Below, in pieces: positions 22,533-35,079 of a stretch of DNA of 64,000 nt. This DNA is from Microplitis mediator (lineage: Eukaryota > Arthropoda > Insecta > Hymenoptera > Braconidae). The notes under the pieces were generated by a model that had not been told where the DNA came from, did not search any database, and worked only from the letters and a program-made list of their open reading frames with translations. The translations under genes were made by a program, and so were the position numbers. Position 1 is the stretch's first letter, and the number at the start of each line of letters is the position of its first letter. Location of the stretch: assembly GCF_029852145.1 (NCBI RefSeq), contig NC_079979.1, forward strand, positions 3,024,501 to 3,088,500. The letters are read 5' to 3'.

Positions 22533-24890
22533 TCATGGGAAATGTGACACTGGTAAAGAGGAAAAATTTTCTCTCCAACAGATTATTATTATCCTATTAA
22601 AAAAGAATCGTACAATGAGTTGGATTTTGCGTTGGGCAAAGCTTTTTAATCTGTAGCGAATCTTTCCGTAGTGTGAGAATGGCCACTACATGCACGGAGT
22701 GAAGTTAATTGAAAAAAGATACAAAATTTAGCGAATTTTTTTTAGTAATTCAGAATAGGATCGTAAGTTTATAAGATAATTCTGATAGGAGCTCGAGCTT
22801 AAAAATATTCGTGCCATTTACAGTTAGACTAAATAGATTACATTATTAAGAATTATATTTATTTTCAAGCACTTATAAGAGGCATACTTATTGCAACATT
22901 CTTTATGAAAGGGTTATTCTGTTCAAACTGGCGAACTACGCAACAACCTCTGATAAATATGGAACTAACAACAAATTAAGTTAATTTTGTCTGGATTTTT
23001 AGAAGGGTGCTGTTATGAAATCGGCGGCCGTGTTACTATTTTCTTTACATACAGACTTGAACGTTTAATAAAATTATCGAAACGTCAATTGATTTATGGC
23101 TTGGAGCTCATAGTCTATCTGAAATCCACTACGGATTCATGTGAGGGAACATACATGGCGTTTAACATGATTCCATTTCAATGGAATCCCATGTAGGTTA
23201 CCAATAAAAACTACAATTCTAGCTCGTTATAAACAATTCTTAACGGCTATAGGAGAAAAAGGTTTTGGACAAATTCAAGATTTAGGCTCCCCCTCAATCT
23301 CAGTTCTCAGGGCGAGTTTTATATATGTGTGCGTTACATATATGAGTTGCTGCAAGTCACTCGTCATAAGCAGAGATTGAAAGCGCATTAAGAAGATCAA
23401 CGATCAGTAATTATTTCTGTACAAAACAAAATTATTGATGTTTTGATACCAAAAATGAGTGATGCTTATAACGAACGTCATCACATGAGATTTGAAGATC
23501 TGAAAAAGTAGGGGAACTTCAAAATCGAAGTGAAAATCGCGATAATGGAAATTGCTTGTAATGAGATTGGGCTGAAGGGAAGAGTGGGGAAAAATTGACC
23601 CTTATGAAAAAAAAGTATATGGAATATAAATGTACCCCCCCCCCTATATGGATTTTAATTGATGCAAAGGTCTTAAGTTGCACCATCCAACCGTTATTTA
23701 AAAAAGAAATTAAATAATAAAAAGTTAAACTAACAATAAGTAACGGAAAAATTAAGTTAATAGTTTAAAAGTTGAATAAAAATTCATAATAAAAAAAAAA
23801 TAATTAATATTAAAATACAAAAATATAATGAATATAATGATTAGAAATAAAATGACTGAGGTCTGCACTTTTGAATTTTCTAACGTTTTTTTGAAGATAT
23901 GAGGCCTTCGACGTTTCATAAACACCATAATAAAAATAATAATAATTTGTAAAAGTGCAATAGATAATTATAAAAACTGACATGGTACTACGCAATATAT
24001 CTACGAGCAATTATATGTACTGTAAATTTCGAAGCCGTGGTAAAAGGTTCAATCGCAATTTCATTTATTTTCCGCTATTTATTGCTAAATTTATTAACAT
24101 CTGTAAAAAAGTAAAAAGTAAACTTTTTCTTTAGTCTATTGATATTAAATGTGAGGGTGAAAAAAAAGTGTATAACTTGAATGAGTTCACTTCATTCTTT
24201 GTTTTTGATTTTTTTTATTCGGTCGATTTATTATTATTTTTTATTTTTAATTGCCGTGGTATGGTACAAAATCATACCCATGATTGTCATACTTGAACGG
24301 CGCTTTTCTTTATTTCCCTAGTGGGCGGTGCGGATGAGGTTTGTCCTTTCCTCGTCGTCATTATTATGTTGTTTATTATTCTATTTCATTTTATTCAGGG
24401 TATAGTTTTTTATTTCGGTTTGTTGATTTTTATTTTTTTTACTGGATAAAAAGGACCATGACATCGAGAGAGTCTTATTAGCAAAAGTTAATTGGAAATA
24501 CAAAATGGTTATTCATGGATACTTATATACATATATATATATATACTATAAATACTATAGATATATATATACTTGTATATTTTTCGGGAATGAAAGAAGA
24601 ATTGGAAAAAAGGTAAATAAAAGAGTATCTTTATTTTCTGGGTCGTTGGATATAATTTAATTAACTCTCAAATACAATCGAAGGTACTTTTCTTTAATAT
24701 TATTACTTTAATCTATTGAAGGTAAATTTATTTTTTCTTAATTCAAATAACGAAAACAGTAATTTATCATAATTGTAATTATTAAAAACAGATTATTACT
24801 TTTAGAATCGTATAAAATCATCATCGATCGAGGAATAATTGTAATAAAAGCATCTAATTTCAGCATTCGAAAATCACTTTCGTAAATATA
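20370..24890. other. Gene-free stretch, partly single-copy looking
   Basis: I see no supported gene. About 20870-22400 is more GC-rich and less repetitive than its surroundings and could be non-coding DNA of a neighbouring gene. The frame at 21975-22301 (+) ends near a GGTGAGTG donor-like site (about 22164) but has no recognisable domain. TA runs lie at 22488-22528 and about 24528-24575, and a CT-rich run at 22405-22436. Confidence 0.4.
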
Positions 24891-24895
24891 ATTGA

Positions 24896-26112
24896 ACACA
24901 GAAAAAAAGGTATTCTTGGGTCAAGAAGAAAGTCGTTTCCAGAAATGAATTCTTAAACCAAGATATCCTATTTTCTTGTTTGAAAAAGTTGTCTCTTGGT
25001 AAAAAAAATTTTTTTTGAATCAAAATATTTAAATCTCTTCAATCACGAAATTTAATCTTGATTTAAAAATATAAATTTTTGCTTTAAACGTTTTTAGTTT
25101 ATTCAAATGAGAAAACAACTTCATTGACTCAAGAAAATCAAGCACTTGGTTTCAGAATATACCAACTCATTCTGAAAACATCGTTCTCTCGAATCTATAG
25201 TCGATATCAATTCATTTCTATACATCGAGTTTTTAAGCGCAGTAACATTTAACTTACTTCAAGGAAACATTAATTCATTTGATTTATTCCCCTGTTAACA
25301 AAGTAGAAATTCCCATGTATGTAAAAATGAACGATTTGTAAACTGATGTTTTTTTTAACGTAATTTATTAAATAAATCAAAATTACTTGATTGAATTGAT
25401 GATTATATACTGTCAGAATCACGATGTAATTGATTTTTACGTACTCGTTTATATTAATAGAATTTATAAAAACATTTGTTCATTGGTAGGTGCTACAAAA
25501 AAATTTTAATTAAATTACACAAAATTTTTTCGGAAACTTTGAAATTCTATTTTCGTAAATCTTAAAACTTTCACGCATCCCTATTTTATCTCTTTAAGGC
25601 CTAGATGATAAAAATGCCCAAAACATTTGGTATTTTAGTGATTTTAGCTTCTTGTAGCCATTTCCCATGCAACATAGCAATTTTTTCTATGTCGCCATGA
25701 AAATTTTTCCCATGCCAACATGGATATTTTTACTATGTCAACATAGGAATATTTGCTATGTTAACAGAGGAATTTTTTTCTTGTCAACATGGGAAAAATC
25801 CCCATGTCAATATAGAAGAAATTCCTCCGGTAACATGGGAAAATTCATATACTGACAGTAAAAATACCCATGTCAATAAAGAAATTCCAGCAATGTTAAC
25901 AGAGGAATTTTTCCATGTCTACATGGAAATTTCTCCAATGGCTATATGGAAGATATTCCTATAGTATATGAGTAAAATTCCTACAAAATATGGCAATATG
26001 CCCATTTTTCCCTAGTAAAACTTCCCATGTTGATAAAGCAAAATTTGCTATGTCAACAAGGGAATTTCTGCTCAGTAAAATTGGATAAATTCCCATGTTT
26101 TTCTCTCCGTGT
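24896..26112. repeat. Word-array repeat: CAAGAA/TTCTTG and CATGTCAACATGGGAA arrays
   Basis: It begins ACACAGAAAAAAAGG and ends TTTTTCTCTCCGTGTA, ends that resemble each other in inverted orientation. The left part repeats TTCTTG and CAAGAA words. The right part (25660-26100) repeats degenerate words around CCATGTCAACATGGGAAAAA. The short frames at 25667-25964 are this repeat read as protein. Confidence 0.5.
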
Positions 26113-26189
26113 ACAAAACAAATGTAGACTTATTTGAAAAGGGTTAATTTTAATTAAAAGAATAAAAAATTCATTTTTAAATTACATTA

Positions 26190-26510
26190 ATGTAGACTAT
26201 ATATACATGGTCATATATAGTCATAGAAAACCATGTATGACCATGCATGGCCATATATGCCTATATATGATCCATATGTGCCCATGTATGAGCTATATAT
26301 GACCATACATAATGCGTTAATTATGGGCATGCACGATCATTTATAGTCATGCATAACTATGTATGGCCATACATAGTCTTACATGATTCATATATGGCCA
26401 TGCATGATTGTATTAAAAAAGTTGGTATGTCCATGTATGGCCATATATGCTTCATATATAAACTATTTATGGCCATAAATTGTCTTATACGTTTCATTTT
26501 TCACGAGTAA
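26190..26510. repeat. Palindromic-word array: CATATATGGCCATGTATG
   Basis: About 320 bp made almost wholly of degenerate, self-complementary words such as CCATGCATGGCCATATATG and CATACATAGT. It ends at TTTTTCACGAGTA. Confidence 0.65.
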
Positions 26511-26689
26511 TCATGCTTTCATGTTAACTATTTGTTCCTCATATAGTAATAATTACTATTGCCGATAATAATTAGTTACCATCTAGACAGTACTATTTCT
26601 TACGTCTGGAAAATTTTTTAATTTTGCCTTCTACCATAGCAATGATTATCATCACGGATAAGAATGTTTACTATCTCCGATAGTACACA

Positions 26690-27150
26690 GAAAAAGAATC
26701 TTAATTCGAGATCATTTTTCTTTAACCAAGAAATTTTCAACAGATGGAATGAAAACCAAGAATTTCTTGAGCGAAGTAAAAAAAGTTCTTGAATTTTAAA
26801 TCTTGAATTAAGAAAAAAATTCTTAAGCCAATATACATTTTATACTTGGTTCAATGATAGAAGTACATGTTTTAAAAATTTTCATTTCTTGGTAGAATAA
26901 ACATTTTTCTTAGCCTAAATCTGTTCCTCACTTGAACCAAAAAATAAAAATATTTGGTTTAAGAAAGTTATAAACTTAATTAAAGAATATAATGTTTTGA
27001 AACAATGAACGGTACGAACTCGAACGAAAAATAACGGGGGTTGGTTTAAAAAACTTAAACTCTTGGTTTGAGTAGTACATTCTCTGACCATTCGCATGAA
27101 AAATCTCAAACCAAGACTACTAGAGTCGCAAGCCAAAAAAGTTCTGTCTT
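26690..27150. repeat. Word-array repeat: TTCTTG/CAAGAA with ACACAGAAAAAG end
   Basis: It opens with TACACAGAAAAAGAATC and repeats AACCAAGAATTT, TTCTTGGTT and related words in both orientations, like 24896-25200. The minus-strand frame 26915-27136 lies within it and is not a gene. Confidence 0.5.
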
Positions 27151-27514
27151 AGATTCACTCATAGGCGCTCTCTGCTTCGTAGCCTCAGGAATAAATACTC
27201 CTTACTCTCTCTTTCTTGCGCTGGCGCAGTAAACCGATACTGAGTCCATGTTTTAAATAAACTAAAAATTAAATAATTAAATTATATTATTATGATAATT
27301 AGTTAATTAATTAATGTAATTGAACAATATTGAATTATTTCTTCATTTTTTTTTAAACCAACTTGTTTGCATTAAAAAAAATTGATTTTTATACCGAAAT
27401 TGATTTATTAACGATTCATAAGATCCTGTCAGTATTCATCAAAACAATTAATTTTTGGTTTAAATATTATTTAATCAAATGCGATAGTTTATTTTTATTT
27501 TTTAAATAATTCTA

Positions 27515-27695
27515 GGGATTGTACTTGCTCAGGCCTGATCATGCCTGAGTATTGGCCAGCCATGAGCGTGCGTGATCATGCATGAGAAAGCATAATCATG
27601 CATGATCACGCATGCTTATGTCTGGCCAATGTTCGGGCATGATCATGCATGGGATTAACGCATGATCAGGTCTGATGAATTTTTTCTTGGGAAAA
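27515..27695. repeat. Palindromic-word array: CCTGATCATGCCTGA
   Basis: About 180 bp of words like CAGGCCTGATCATGCCTGAG and CATGATCACGCATG, ending ...AATTTTTTCTTGGGAAA. Related in wording to the larger array at 32663-33452. Confidence 0.6.
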
Positions 27696-27699
27696 ATAA

Positions 27700-28655
27700 G
27701 ATAAAAATATGCAGATGAAAATAAATATTTAAATAACTAAGTTATTATGAATGTAGTATATATATATATACATAAAGAGAGAGAGAGAGAGGAAGGCAAT
27801 CACATCCCGTCGTTTGGTAACTGATGAAACGTAGTGCCGTGGTATTAATCAGGGCTTTATGAGTCCTGAAATATCGCGCTCGGATGTCGTGCGATACACA
27901 CCGTTATATTCTATATATAATATAGAAAAGCTTCAACGTCGAGGGGTGACGATAAAGCGAAGAGCAAAGCGACTCTGAGTTGAGTGAGAGTATAAGGGTA
28001 GATGGTGTACATCAATGGTGTGGGGTCACGTTAAAGTATGAGTGAAATAGTAAATGAGAAATTTGTATAAGAGAGATGATGAGAAGGAGAGAGAGAGAGA
28101 GAGTGAGTAAGTGAGAGTAGTTGGACCATCATAGGAACCAAGACATCAATGTCAATAATAATTCATTGATTACTTAATTCATAGTTACCATGACAACCGT
28201 CTTCCCTTTTGCACTTCGTATATCCCTTGTATTATATATTACGTCCTTTTTCGCTTTATGACTTTATTTATTACTGGTTTTCCATGTTGATTTTAAAAAT
28301 ATGACAACATATTGATCAGGTGAGAATATTGTTTTTCTGGTGTGAAGAGAGCTGTCATCTCAATGTAAATGGGTTAAAAGTATTACATTCATGCACAGAG
28401 ATCAAATTAATTATTGAACCAGGACATATTTTTGAGACGTTATATTGATGTGGTGTAAAAATTTGAAATGAGTTAAATCTAGGAATGAGCATTAAAAGTT
28501 TTGATTTCCAAGGCTGAAAACAAAATCTAAAACTTGATGAACAAGACCACGATCGAAATTAAAATATATGAAAACAAATAGTTTTCATATTTCATTGACA
28601 TCATTTGAAAAGTCTACGTTATTGACAATTGGTCGTCTAAAAAACAATGAATCTG
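27700..28655. other. Gene-free stretch with GA-rich runs
   Basis: No gene is visible. GA runs lie at about 27776-27794 and 28085-28105. About 27800-28000 is less repetitive and more GC-rich than average. Confidence 0.4.
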
Positions 28656-28659
28656 GACA

Positions 28660-28745
28660 ACGGTTGATCCGTATGCCTGCCCCAAAACTTCTCACTGTTT
28701 TCGAGCTTAAGGTAGTTGTCCTGCTAAAATATTGTCAAAAAGTTA
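28660..28745 (+). repeat. CTTCCCGC repeat, partial copy
   Basis: GC-rich end only, diverged (GGTTGATCCGTATGCCTGCC, then CCAAAACTTCTCACTGTTTT). Confidence 0.45.
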
Positions 28746-29329
28746 TGAGCCATAGACGTGGTAAGAGTGGGTCAAGTGGCAGTTAAAACAAGACATTGCT
28801 TTTGTTTGATACTGTACCCGTAAGAATTTTACCTACACACTACTCATATATACGTATACACAAATACTATTGAACATTTTCTTAAATTAAAATTTGATAA
28901 CGTCGCATATCCTCTGCCAGTTGTTGTATAGTGTACTGAGTATATGTTTAAATTTACCGCTCAAATAATACTATGTATACGCGATATGTATATTTTTTCA
29001 TTTATTGTTGAACTTTGCATTGCTATATCTCAACAATGAGATGGTGAATACTGTAGTTTTTTTTGAAAATAAATTCAGGACAAATTCATTAATTTTCTGT
29101 TAGATTATCAAAAGTTTCTGACTGTTAGTTTTTTTCATTAAAATCACGAACACGACTTGAAACGCAAACTCCTCATTGCTCGCAATGTTAATGATACTAA
29201 CTTTGATTATAAACATTTCAAATTAGAGATGGTTCATCGACTTCAAATTTTAATGGTAATTGTATCTTAATACTCTTAATAAGTATAAATAATTTCAGAA
29301 CTTTCTGACACTATGCCCATCACCCGACA

Positions 29330-29955
29330 ACTACCTTAAGAAGCTCGAAAACTTACTTTCGATAAGTGTTCAAGCTCTTTAAGTTCGACAATGCTTTAAA
29401 TTCATTGGTATGTTCAAGCCCTTCGAGATCAAAAAAAGTGACGTTCGTATTGATCTCTGAGAATTCGAAAATTACAAATAATCAATAAGGATCATATTTT
29501 AAAGTTCTGCTTATGATTATGCTTCATAAATTCAATCATTTTGAACAGAAATTAATAAAAATGATCAAGATGAAGAGTTACTCAAACTTGAAAGTAGCTG
29601 GTAGAGCTTTAGAGCTATTCAGATTTTGGAATAAATTCATCAGATATACTTGAAATTAATATAATAACTTCCAACATACTGTACTGATCAAGCTCAATCT
29701 CTCACGACACCTGGAAATTACTAAGCCACTCCGAGTGCAATCTTAAAGATCAAAATCGGTTCATCCTTTCAAAAATCATAGAATATTTACAGACGTTCAT
29801 ACGTATGTATACATAGAGTCGGAAATCCTTTTAAAAATGGTCAGAATAGCTTCTTAGGACCTTAAAACATTGAGATCTGTTCAAAACTCAGTTCTCGAAA
29901 ATCGGACTAAATCTAATAACTTATCTTGTTTCCGAAAATTATCAATTTCTTCACC
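29330..29955 (+). repeat. CTTCCCGC repeat, diverged copy
   Basis: The order of parts matches the family (AAGCTCGAAAAC words, conserved middle, ACCTTAAAACATTGAGATCT, ending in TTCACCAGGAAATT). It is old and diverged, with both ends eroded. Confidence 0.5.
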
Positions 29956-30381
29956 AGGAAATTCTCGGTGGGTATTCTTCGAAAAAAACAGAATGATAAT
30001 TAGAGTACATTCTAACTGTACGTAATAGAGCAAGATGGTTTCGAAAGTATACAAAGAAAAACAATAGAAAGACATATGGACGATAAATTTACACAAAAGT
30101 CATTGACTTTTGATATCTTTTGAATCAGAGTTTCCTTAAGGAACTCTGAATGAAATACAAATATGAATGAAAACTTATCAAGAAGAAGTCGGATTTAGAA
30201 ATCGCGTCAAACAAGTTTTATCGTGGTAATACACCAACTCACTCCACATAAACTTTCAAACGCCTTTTATACAGATACTTTTAAGAAAATTATGAAACAT
30301 AGACATAGAATTCCAATTGTTCTCTAAAATATGTTGATATTGATTACGTATCTATCGCAGAGTATTGTCGACTAATTAGCT

Positions 30382-30867
30382 ACACGGAAAAAAATTAATC
30401 GTGAATGCAACATGATGCAGACTTGGTAAATAAACATGATGAAATCACGTTGCATTCACATGATTTGTCATGTTTCGGCTACATGATAGTCATGTTGTGG
30501 TAACATGAGAAAATCATGTTGCATTCACATGATTTGTCATGTTTCGGCTACATGATAGTCATGTTGCGGTAACATGAGAAAATCATGTTGCATTCACATG
30601 ATTTGTCATGTTTCGGCTACATGATAATCATGCTGCGGTAACATGAGAAAATCATGTTGCATTCACATGATTTGTCATGTTTCGGCTACATGATAATATG
30701 TGGCAGCAACGTGATTTTCATGTAGCCGAAACATGACAAATCATGTAAATGCAACATGATTATCATGTAGCCGAAACATAACAAATCATGTGGATGCAAC
30801 ATGATTTCATCGTGTTTATTTACCAAGACTGCATCATGTTGCATTCACGATTAATTTTTTTCCGTGT
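30382..30867. mobile_element. Hairpin element with ACACGGAAAAAAATTAATCG ends, copy 1
   Basis: About 486 bp. The left end ACACGGAAAAAAATTAATCG is matched by CGATTAATTTTTTTCCGTGT at the right end, and the inverted repeat continues for more than 60 bp into the element. The whole is flanked by TA on both sides, consistent with a TA target-site duplication. The interior is a tandem array of a unit of about 70 bp, itself made of palindromic CATGAT/ATCATG words. There is no coding capacity, so this is a non-autonomous DNA-transposon-like element. Confidence 0.8.
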
Positions 30868-30869
30868 AT

Positions 30870-32105
30870 CTACATCTGTTGCTGAAATAATGGTATTTTT
30901 TATTAGAAAATTAAATTTTGTTCTTAGTTCTAAGCAAGTAAATAAAATACTTGAATAACATGATTATTTGACTTCATTAAAAAAAATAATTACTTATCAC
31001 TATTTAAGCATATCATTAAATCAAGCATATTTTCTTGAAAATATAAACTTTTTTTCTCTCAATGCATATATTGCATTTTTTATTAACAATAAATGAGTGC
31101 TTTCAATTCGTTAAATTTACGTAAAAAATTCAAATATTTGTATGCAATTATTAATTTGTTTTTAATTCATAAATTTTAGAACAAATTGATGGCTAAATTC
31201 ATAAATATATTTTATTACTTATTCTTATACGCATACTTATAAATATAAACAAAAACAAAATATAGATTAAAATTTTTTTTTCATTATATAAAAGATTACT
31301 TCAGAATGTTTTCTCTATTAATATGCGTTGAATATATAAAAATAAATTTCCATATCCAGAAATTTTTGAGAAACGGGAGATGAAAGAGCCGTACGGATGT
31401 AGAGAGAGTAAACGAATGGTGAGAATGAAGGAAAAATGAAATACGTTTGCAATAGCAAGTGAAAATATGAAAAAATGAAATAAAAAAAAATGTAAAGAAA
31501 GAAAAGTATCTGTATTAAGCTTGTATTTGCTCCAGATAATTAGGACTTTTTTGCCCCAGCCAATTTAGATGAATAATTGATTTCATTTCCTTCAACGCTT
31601 TTCCTCTTTTTTCGTACTTATTTTTTATCTCATCCTCCCTATCCACCTTCATTTATTTGCTATTGCTATCGCTACTCCGTCAAGTCGAGTATTTTAAGGT
31701 CCTTCTTAAAATTCGAATGACAATTACGTATTAAAAAAATAATAATAATAAAAAAATAAGATTTTTTTTTCTGTCAGTAAATTAAATATTCAGAGATGAG
31801 TGAATCGTAGATGGACTGTGATGAAGTCGGAGGCATTTTTATTTAGGGATGAAGGAAAAGTAATTGAAAAGTATTTAAATATTAAATTTTTTACAAGTTT
31901 ACTTTTTTTTCTCCAAAGTAATTTGTGAGATCACAAATCATTGACAAGTTAATTTATAAATTATTAATTGTTATTATTATATTTTAATGTAACAATATAA
32001 GAAAATTTAATTGTCGAAGTACAATAAGCAACACACAAAAATTTTATAAGCCATGATACCAGTATAAAAAGCCATACACGCTAAAAACTAAATTTAGTAA
32101 ACTAA
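30870..32105. other. Gene-free AT-rich stretch
   Basis: No gene is visible; simple AT-rich DNA with a few A-rich and T-rich runs. Confidence 0.4.
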
Positions 32106-32112
32106 ATTTTAT

Positions 32113-32300
32113 AACTTCCCGCTAAGAAAATTGAAAATTTTCAAAAATTCGGGAAGTTATTGGTTTCGGTCCGATTTTCAAAAACCGAGTTTCTATCAGA
32201 TCTTGACGTTTTGAGGTTTTAGGAAGCTATTCTGACTAATTTCACGATGATGTCCGAGAATATGTATGTGTGCATGTACGTACCCGAGTTGAAATTTTAA
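32113..32300 (-). repeat. CTTCCCGC repeat, truncated copy
   Basis: It begins ACTTCCCGCTAAGAAAATTG and continues GGGAAGTTATTGGTTTCGGT, the terminal part of the family in reverse orientation. It is lost after a short run of TACG/TGTG words. Confidence 0.65.
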
Positions 32301-32662
32301 ACCTTTCTAGAACCTAGAAATCCTAAAATTAAGAATGAAAAGAACTTACTGAGTACTTATTTTCTATAGAAAAACAACTCCAATATAAAACCTGTAAATG
32401 TCGGTTACGGGAAAAAATGACATGTTCAGTCGTTAAATAGGCGTAAATATTTTAAATTGTAAATACTTTTTAGAGCCTAAACATAATCCAGAATCTTCTC
32501 AAGTCCTATTCACCCTACGGTGGTCAAAGTATTTTTAGAAAACCTATTGGTACTCCATATCCTAATTAAGACCTAGAAATTCTACATTATCCAGTAGGAT
32601 CTACTAGATCTATGGTTTTACCATATTTAGTTGAACCGATCAATACTCAACTTTCGAATTCA

Positions 32663-33452
32663 CCCGGGAAAAAATGATCAGACCTGATCAGACATGAACA
32701 GGCATGAGTCTTCAGGCCTGACCAGACATGAAAAATGGCCATGCCTGATCAGGCACGTTCAGGTCTGATCAGGTATGTTCATGTCTGTTCATGCCCATCC
32801 GGGTAAAAAAATTATATAAAAAAAATGGCCCCATATAATTATATATAATTATGTATAACTATATTCAATTATACATGTATATAATTATTGCTATAAACAT
32901 AAAAAAAATAAAAAATTCGGGCGTGTGCAGGATTTGAACCGTGGACCTTGCGCTCGAAAGTGTAATTCGCTACCCGCTGACCTAAGAGATTTAGTTGAAA
33001 AGTGAGTTTCGTATGAACTTCAAGTAATAAAAATCTTATACGTGATAGATTCTTGGTCAACAAAATTTTAGATCTATGAGCAGACATGAACAGCCATGAA
33101 CAGACATGAACATATATGACCAGGCATGGACAGGTATGATCAGGCCTGAGCGTATTTAACGCTTCAGACATGAACAGGCATGAACAGACATGACCAGGCA
33201 TGGACAGGTATGATCAGGCATGAGCGTATTTAACGCTTCAGACATGACCAGGCATGAACAGACATGGACAGGTATGAACAGGCATGATCAGACCTGACTG
33301 TATTTAACGCTTCAGACATTAACAGGCATGATCAGGCTTGAGTGTATTCAACGCTTCAGACATGAACAGGTATGATCAGGCCTGATCATGTCTAATTTCA
33401 GGCCTGATCATACATGAACAGGCATGGTCAGGTCTGATCATTTTTTCCCGGG
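32663..33452. mobile_element. Hairpin element with CCCGGGAAAAAATGATCAGA ends and TGATCAGGCATGAACA array
   Basis: The ends form a perfect inverted repeat of 22 bp beginning CCCGGGAAAAAATGATCAGA. The interior is made of degenerate words such as GGCATGAACAGACATG and TGATCAGGCC, with a TTTAACGCTTCAGACATGA block repeated about four times at 33136-33365. A tRNA-like segment lies inside it at 32918-32990. The minus-strand frame 32869-33201 is this array read as protein. Confidence 0.75.
32918..32990 (-). other. tRNA-like sequence, probable SINE head or tRNA pseudogene
   Basis: On the minus strand an A-box-like TAGGTCAGCGGGTAGCG is followed 34 bases later by a B-box-like GGTTCAAATCC, the usual layout of a tRNA-type internal promoter. 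The acceptor ends do not pair and the T stem is poor, so it is not a working tRNA. A T/A-rich tail follows, as in a tRNA-derived SINE. Confidence 0.5.
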
Positions 33453-33454
33453 CA

Positions 33455-34145
33455 GTCCTAGAAATTCTAAATTATATAATAAAAAAAATTATAGGTTCGT
33501 GCAGTTTTTATATTTACTTGGATAACTTATATAATTAAAATAGATTCAATGAGTAAGAATATTTACCAATTTTTAAAAAATTTTTAAATAACTGATGGAA
33601 AATTTTGAGCAAAAATAATACAAGGAGATTGAGGATATAGAAATTTTATTCGCAAGTTACTTTCAAAAGTGAAATTTCATCATAAAAATTTGTCGAGTTA
33701 AAAATAGCATAAATCTAAAAAAAACTGTTACATGTCTTTCTAATAATGTAAAATTAAAAAATGAAATATTTCATAGAAATTTATTGGATATTGAAATTTT
33801 TATTTATTAGCTAGTTTGTTTGTTTGTTTGTTTTTTTTTTTTTCTTGTTATAAAAGTAAATTTATATTTTATGATTTTTCATTATATTATAAATATAATT
33901 TTAATTATTATTATTATTTATTTTCTTCATTTAAATTAAGATCAGGCGAATCTTGAATTATTACCTCAGCGTCTGGTGATGTTGGTCCTATTGTTGTTTT
34001 CGATTTTGGAGAATCAGTGTCACAAGTGTCTTTTTTATATTCTTTATTATTATTCTCATCGATGTACTTTTGATGTATTTTGAATATATTTTTTTTATAA
34101 ATGTTTTTCTTGGGGCACTGAACTCGAAGAGTTCTTCTACAAATT
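33455..34145. other. Gene-free AT-rich stretch
   Basis: No supported gene. The minus-strand frame 33914-34153 (79 codons, Lys/Asp/Ser-rich) has no recognisable domain and overlaps the hairpin repeat that follows. Confidence 0.35.
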
Positions 34146-34310
34146 ATTTTCAATAAAGTTTTTCCAAATTGCGCATTGATTTTTAGTTATTTCCATTTTA
34201 ATTTCAAGCTCTTAAAAAAGTGGTTCTGATCTATTTCAAGAGCTCGACATAAAAATGAAAATAACTAGAAAAAAATGCGGAATTTGAAAAAATTTTATTG
34301 ATAATAATTT
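34146..34310. repeat. Short copy of the hairpin centre seen at 17521-18502
   Basis: An inverted repeat of about 165 bp: CCAAATTGCGCATTGATTTT and TTAGTTATTTCCATTTTAAT on the left pair with AAAATGCGGAATTTG and ATGAAAATAACTAG on the right. The same words form the loop-proximal part of the 980-bp hairpin. Confidence 0.65.
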
Positions 34311-34980
34311 GTATTTCTCTTTTATCGTTATAATTGTGGTGTTGTTATTTTAATATCAGTAATTTATTGATCATAAGTGAGAATACTGTTACTAATAACA
34401 TAATAGTTCACCCTCTCTATGTCAGAGATTATCAGAGTTTTTTAGAAATAAATAACGTAATAATAATATTCATATATTTAATTCTCGTAAGCTAATCAAA
34501 GTTAAGACTGCTATTGCATCTTATTCGATAGGTAAGAGCTTTGACTACGTTTTAATTTTTCATCACTAAATAGTTTTCTAAATATTTCTAGAAAAAGGTG
34601 GACGGCGTTAAATGAATTTTTTTTTTTTTTATAGTAAAAAATTATTAATTTGTTTTTCTCATAACCATCAAATTACATACAAGGCCACACGGAATACTCT
34701 CTGATAACTTTTGATCTGATGACCTTTAAAACTAAATAAATAATACATAATTCTGCATTTGAATAATCAGCAATAATTATATCATTCGGCTTTTGAAAAT
34801 ATTATTAGTTTCCGCTACTGATAAAAAAAAGTCGTCTTTAAACTTAAATCTCTTCGAAATTGATAAATAAACGTTGATCTGTAAGCCATCAAAATTGTAA
34901 CAAAATATCAGAGAATATATTTTCTTAATAGATAGCTCAAAAAATTCAATTTTATTCAAACAATTACTTAATTTTTGCAG
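34311..34980. other. Upstream region of ICK1
   Basis: AT-rich, no gene. It should include the promoter and, if the acceptor at 34979-34980 is used, the 5' untranslated intron of ICK1. No certain TATA box can be picked out in this composition. Confidence 0.35.
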
Positions 34981-34995
34981 AGACTAAAATCGATT

Positions 34996-35079
34996 ATGTC
35001 AAAAATAATTGCACTGCTACTAATTATCACATTCATTGGCGTGTTTGTTAGTTTTGTTAAAGGGTGCAAAGGCAGTTGG
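34996..35079 (+). CDS. ICK1 exon 1: signal peptide
   Basis: 84 bp, exactly the length of ICK2 exon 1. Hydrophobic core of about 17 residues, then KGCKGSW at the donor. Confidence 0.8.

Noticed and set aside
30382..30867. CRISPR array
   Set aside because: Repeat units are palindromic, touch each other without unique spacers, and lie inside an inverted-repeat element in eukaryotic DNA.
32918..32990. Functional tRNA gene
   Set aside because: The acceptor arms do not pair and the T stem is weak, so only a tRNA-like remnant is claimed.
33914..34153. 79-codon minus-strand protein
   Set aside because: Low-complexity composition, no domain, and its start overlaps a dispersed hairpin repeat.
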